DNA of 6,643 bases, from contig JAFYIF010000294.1 of assembly GCA_017538775.1 (NCBI GenBank), positions 1 to 6,643 on the forward strand, read 5' to 3'. Positions 4,332-6,643 of this stretch are shown here, piece by piece (position 1 is the first letter of the stretch; each line of letters begins with the position of its first letter). The stretch is from Oscillospiraceae bacterium. GTDB lineage: Bacteria; Bacillota; Clostridia; Oscillospirales; Oscillospiraceae. The notes beneath the pieces were generated by a model. It saw only the letters and a program-made list of their open reading frames with translations. It was not told where the DNA came from and ran no database searches. A program made the translations under genes and the position numbers.

Positions 4332-5861
4332 ATGATCCACGCGCTGCGCAACAAGCTTTGGGAGGCCACGGTCTCCATCCTGCCCATCGCGCTCATCGTC
4401 CTGGCCATCTCCTTCACCCCCCTGGCGGAGCTGAGCGACCGGGAGCTGGGGGTCTTTTTGCTGTCCTCCCTGCTGCTGATCCTGGGCATCGCGCTCTTCA
4501 ACCTGGGGGCGGACCTGGCTATGACCCCCATGGGGGAACACACCGGGGAGGGCCTGACCCAGTCCAACCGCCCCGTGTTGCTGTTGGGCGCGGCCTTCGT
4601 CCTGGGCCTGCTCATCACCGTGGCCGAGCCGGACCTCTCGGTGCTGGCCGGACAGGTCCGCGCCGTCCTGGACGGGACGCTGCTGGTCTTCACCGTGGGC
4701 GTGGGCGTGGGGCTGTTTCTGCTGCTGGCGGTGCTGAAGATCCTCTTCCGGAAGGAACTGTCCTCCCTGCTGCTGTTTTTCTATCTGCTGCTGTTCGCCG
4801 TCGCCGCCCTGCTGCTGGAGACCGGGCGGGGCAGTTTCCTGCCCATGGCCTTCGACTCCGGCGGCGTCACCACCGGCCCCATCACCGTGCCCTTCCTGAT
4901 GGCCCTGGGGGTGGGCATCGCGATGACCGTGGGCGGCCGGGACGCCCACTGCAACAGCTTCGGCCTCATCGCCCTGTGCTCCGTGGGCCCGGTGCTGGCG
5001 GTGCTGTTGCTCAGTCTGGCCGCCCGGGGGGAGATGCTGTACGCCCTCCCGGACTATTCTTTGGAAGCCCACCTGGGGTCCGCCCTCTGGGAGACGCTGC
5101 TGGAGGTCATGGCCGATGTGGGCCGCTCCCTGTTGCTGATCGCCCTGGTGTTCGCTCTGCTGCAGGTCACGGTGCTGCGCCTGCCCCGGCGGAAGCTGCT
5201 GCAGCTGTCCGTGGGCGCGGTCTACACCTTCCTGGGCCTGGTCATTTTCCTGACCGCCGCGACCGTGGGCTTCATGCCCGTGGGCTTCCGCCTGGGCCTC
5301 CAGCTGGCCGCGGGCAGCGAGACGGCCCTGGTGATTTTGGGCTTCGTCATCGGCATGGTGGTGGTGCTGGCGGAACCGGCGGTCCATGTGCTGAACGTGC
5401 AGGTGGAGGACATCACCTCCGGTGAGGTGACGAAAGCGCAGATGACCGTCGCCCTCAGCGTGGGCGTGGGCGTCTCCATCGGCCTGTCCCTGCTGCGCAT
5501 CCAGCTGGGCTTTTCCCTGCTCTACTATCTGATCCCCGGCTATCTCATCAGCCTGGGCCTCTCCTTCTTCGTCCCCCGGCTCTATACGGCCATCGCCTTC
5601 GACTCCGGCGGCGTGGCCAGCGGGCCGCTGACCAGCAGCTTCATCCTGCCCATGGCCATCGGCGCCTGCGTCACCCTCCGGGGGGAGCAGGAGGTGCTGT
5701 CCAGCGCCTTCGGCATCGTCTCCATGGTGGCGATGACGCCCCTCATCACCATCCAGGCCCTGGGCTTCCGGGCGGTGCTGGCCGCCCACGTCCGGCGGCG
5801 GCGGGCCATGCGGCGCATCCTCTCCGCCGACGACGCCCAGATCATCTACTTTGAATACTGA
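4332..5861 (+). CDS. Double-DUF1538 membrane transporter
   Basis: A 509-residue polytopic membrane protein made of two tandem DUF1538 repeats. The repeats are visible directly: A-E-P at 98-100 recurs at 347-349, and A-F-D-S-G-G-V at 173-179 recurs at 422-428, both offset by exactly 249 residues. Each A-F-D-S-G-G-V is followed by a T/S-G-P motif that looks like an ion or substrate site. Nearly all the rest is Leu/Val/Ala-rich helix; the C-terminus is basic (R-R-R-R-A-M-R-R) then acidic. From memory, a two-subunit DUF1538 pair from a Halomonas species (UmpA/UmpB) was reported as a Na+(Li+,K+)/H+ antiporter; here both halves are one chain. An ion-antiport role is therefore plausible but inferred. 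GGGAGGG at 4317-4323 supports the start. Two PII-like genes follow, the first after 16 bases, indicating an operon in which they probably control the transporter. Confidence 0.92.
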   Translation: MIHALRNKLWEATVSILPIALIVLAISFTPLAELSDRELGVFLLSSLLLILGIALFNLGADLAMTPMGEHTGEGLTQSNRPVLLLGAAFVLGLLITVAEPDLSVLAGQVRAVLDGTLLVFTVGVGVGLFLLLAVLKILFRKELSSLLLFFYLLLFAVAALLLETGRGSFLPMAFDSGGVTTGPITVPFLMALGVGIAMTVGGRDAHCNSFGLIALCSVGPVLAVLLLSLAARGEMLYALPDYSLEAHLGSALWETLLEVMADVGRSLLLIALVFALLQVTVLRLPRRKLLQLSVGAVYTFLGLVIFLTAATVGFMPVGFRLGLQLAAGSETALVILGFVIGMVVVLAEPAVHVLNVQVEDITSGEVTKAQMTVALSVGVGVSIGLSLLRIQLGFSLLYYLIPGYLISLGLSFFVPRLYTAIAFDSGGVASGPLTSSFILPMAIGACVTLRGEQEVLSSAFGIVSMVAMTPLITIQALGFRAVLAAHVRRRRAMRRILSADDAQIIYFEY

Positions 5862-5877
5862 AAGGGGGGCGTTTGTC

Positions 5878-6306
5878 ATGGCGATCCCGTTTTTGCAGCG
5901 CGGCGGCGCGCCGGAGCCGGGGAGCCCGCAGCTGGCCCCCGGGCGGCTGGAGCTGGTCATCACCATCGTGGAAAAGGGGAAGGCCGGCTTTTACGCGGAC
6001 CTGATCCAGGGCTTCGAGGCGAACATGCAGCTCATCCTGCCAGCCAAGGGCACCGCCAGCCTGGCCCTGCTGCAACTGCTGGGCCTGTCGGACTACGAGC
6101 AGGCGGCCATCCTCAGCGTCGTCCGCTATGAGCGGCTGGAGACGCTGATGGAGACCCTGGAGCAGAAGTTCCGCTCCATCAAAGGCGGGAAGGGCGTGTC
6201 CATGGCGATCCCCTTTTCCAGTCTGATCGGCACGGCCATCTACGGCTTTCTCAGCAACGACAAACGCACCGTCAGGGGGGAGCAGCATGAACGAGCGAAC
6301 GCATGA
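5878..6306 (+). CDS. PII-like signalling protein, first of a tandem pair
   Basis: A 142-residue protein with a GlnB/PII-like ferredoxin fold, probably a trimeric cytoplasmic sensor that binds a nucleotide. A 23-residue Gly/Pro-rich N-terminal extension precedes beta-1 (L-E-L-V-I-T-I-V-E, 24-32). Helix 1 is about 34-47, the T-loop region starts at K57-G-T-A-S, beta-3 is about 76-84, and helix 2 about 86-99. The nucleotide-side signature G-G-K-G-V-S-M-A-I-P (103-112) aligns with the same region of the next protein. The T-loop is replaced by a hydrophobic run (L-A-L-L-Q-L-L-G-L, 62-70) and lacks the uridylylated Tyr of classical GlnB, so classical PII modification is unlikely. ATG 5878 is preferred over an upstream ATG at 5851 because GGGGGG (5864-5869) sits eight bases before it and 5851 lies inside the DUF1538 gene. 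The 3' end overlaps the next gene by 20 bases. PII assignment is good; ligand and partner are inferred. Confidence 0.82.
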   Translation: MAIPFLQRGGAPEPGSPQLAPGRLELVITIVEKGKAGFYADLIQGFEANMQLILPAKGTASLALLQLLGLSDYEQAAILSVVRYERLETLMETLEQKFRSIKGGKGVSMAIPFSSLIGTAIYGFLSNDKRTVRGEQHERANA

Positions 6307-6622
6307 GCTGATCATCTGCATCATCAACTCCGGCTTTTCGGAGACCGTTATGGACGCGGCGCGGGAGGCGGGAGCCACCGGCGGCACCATCCTGCGGGGC
6401 CGCGGCACCGCCAACCAGGAGGCGGAGGCCTTTTTCCACATCACGATCCAGCCGGAGAAGGAGCTGGTGCTGATTTTGGTCCGCACGGAGATCCGGGACG
6501 CCATCCTCCGCGCCATCTACCACGCCGCCGGTCTGGGCACGGCGGGGCAGGGCATCGCCTTTTCCCTCCCGGTGGACAGCACCGCCGGACTCCCCGGCAG
6601 CCCCAGCGCGCCGGGGCGCTGA
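6287..6622 (+). CDS. PII-like signalling protein, second of a tandem pair
   Basis: A 111-residue PII-superfamily protein of the type often annotated 'P-II family nitrogen regulator' in Clostridia. Beta-1 is H-E-L-I-I-C-I-I-N (6-14), helix 1 about 18-29, then G-A-T-G-G-T-I-L-R-G-R-G-T-A (29-42). A short T-loop (about 40-52) without the modifiable Tyr follows, then beta-3 with K-E-L-V-L-I-L-V (58-65), helix 2 about 67-80, and the C-terminal signature G-Q-G-I-A-F-S-L-P-V-D (87-97). The G-x-G-x(5)-P spacing is the same as in the first PII-like protein, so the two are paralogues. The start at 6287 is supported by AGGGGGG (6274-6280), six bases upstream, inside the preceding gene. The 20-base overlap suggests translational coupling and equal production. 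Likely role, inferred: sensing a nucleotide or energy state and gating the DUF1538 transporter. Confidence 0.9.
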   Translation: MNERTHELIICIINSGFSETVMDAAREAGATGGTILRGRGTANQEAEAFFHITIQPEKELVLILVRTEIRDAILRAIYHAAGLGTAGQGIAFSLPVDSTAGLPGSPSAPGR

Positions 6623-6643
6623 ACAGCGCACCTGACGCCGGGA

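Noticed and set aside
4324..4335. Three-codon upstream frame (ATG at 4324) ending across the DUF1538 start codon.
   Set aside because: Its ATG abuts the ribosome binding site with no spacer, so initiation there is unlikely. A regulatory leader peptide cannot be supported.
4296..5966. 556-codon open frame on the minus strand opposite the DUF1538 gene.
   Set aside because: Gln/Gly/His-rich composition without domains and with no ribosome binding site, and it covers the start of the next operon gene. The plus strand encodes the conserved DUF1538 repeats.
6616..6643. Short hairpin GCGCT-GAAC-AGCGC after the last gene.
   Set aside because: The stem is only 5 bp and overlaps the stop codon, and the window ends before any T-run could be seen. 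A terminator cannot be called.

Overview
The window is about 60-65% G+C by eye, with strong AGGAGG-type ribosome binding sites, sigma-A-like TTGACA/TATAAT promoters and a lipoprotein leader made of Ala-Leu repeats. This combination fits a G+C-rich Clostridia, most likely a gut Oscillospiraceae (Flavonifractor/Lawsonibacter-like) chromosome. The taxonomic call is an inference from style, not from a marker gene. No tRNA, rRNA, CRISPR array, insertion sequence or phage gene was seen.

Layout. (1) On the minus strand, 2327 down to 1 holds a TRAP-TAXI uptake operon. It has a strong promoter, a lipoprotein substrate-binding protein (2228-1203), a very stable UUCG-capped intergenic hairpin (1168-1137), and a fused TRAP permease that runs off the left edge (1104-1). 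(2) Next comes a small membrane protein of the DUF1304 family on the minus strand (2788-2429) with its own intrinsic terminator. (3) A free-standing plus-strand gene for an unrecognised 80-residue protein (2942-3184) follows, with its own terminator (3202-3253). (4) A minus-strand cation diffusion facilitator (4138-3263) is divergent from (5) a plus-strand operon. That operon contains a 509-residue double-DUF1538 membrane protein (4332-5861) and two PII-like signalling proteins (5878-6306 and 6287-6622). The two promoters between (4) and (5) lie back to back, and their -35 boxes are the two halves of one palindrome.

The standout observation is in the TAXI binding protein. Its sequence blocks are in the wrong order. 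The segment that normally ends a TAXI protein (T-V-A-V ... Y-H-P-G-A-x-R-Y-F-x-E-K-G) follows directly after the lipoprotein signal and linker. The segment that normally begins the mature protein (F-G-T-G-G-x-T-G-T-Y-Y) comes after it, and the protein stops at T-I-P-A-S-T-Y, where a normal TAXI protein would continue into the T-V-A-V strand. The total length and all family blocks are preserved, so this looks like a circularly permuted solute-binding protein rather than a broken one.

How the genes work together. The lipoprotein should deliver a small, probably anionic, substrate to the fused TRAP permease. The intergenic hairpin may help keep binding protein in excess over permease. The DUF1538/PII operon looks like an ion or solute transporter controlled by two divergent nucleotide-sensing PII-like proteins. 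The CDF exporter facing it would remove divalent metal ions. A shared promoter region suggests, but does not prove, linked control of these two transport units.
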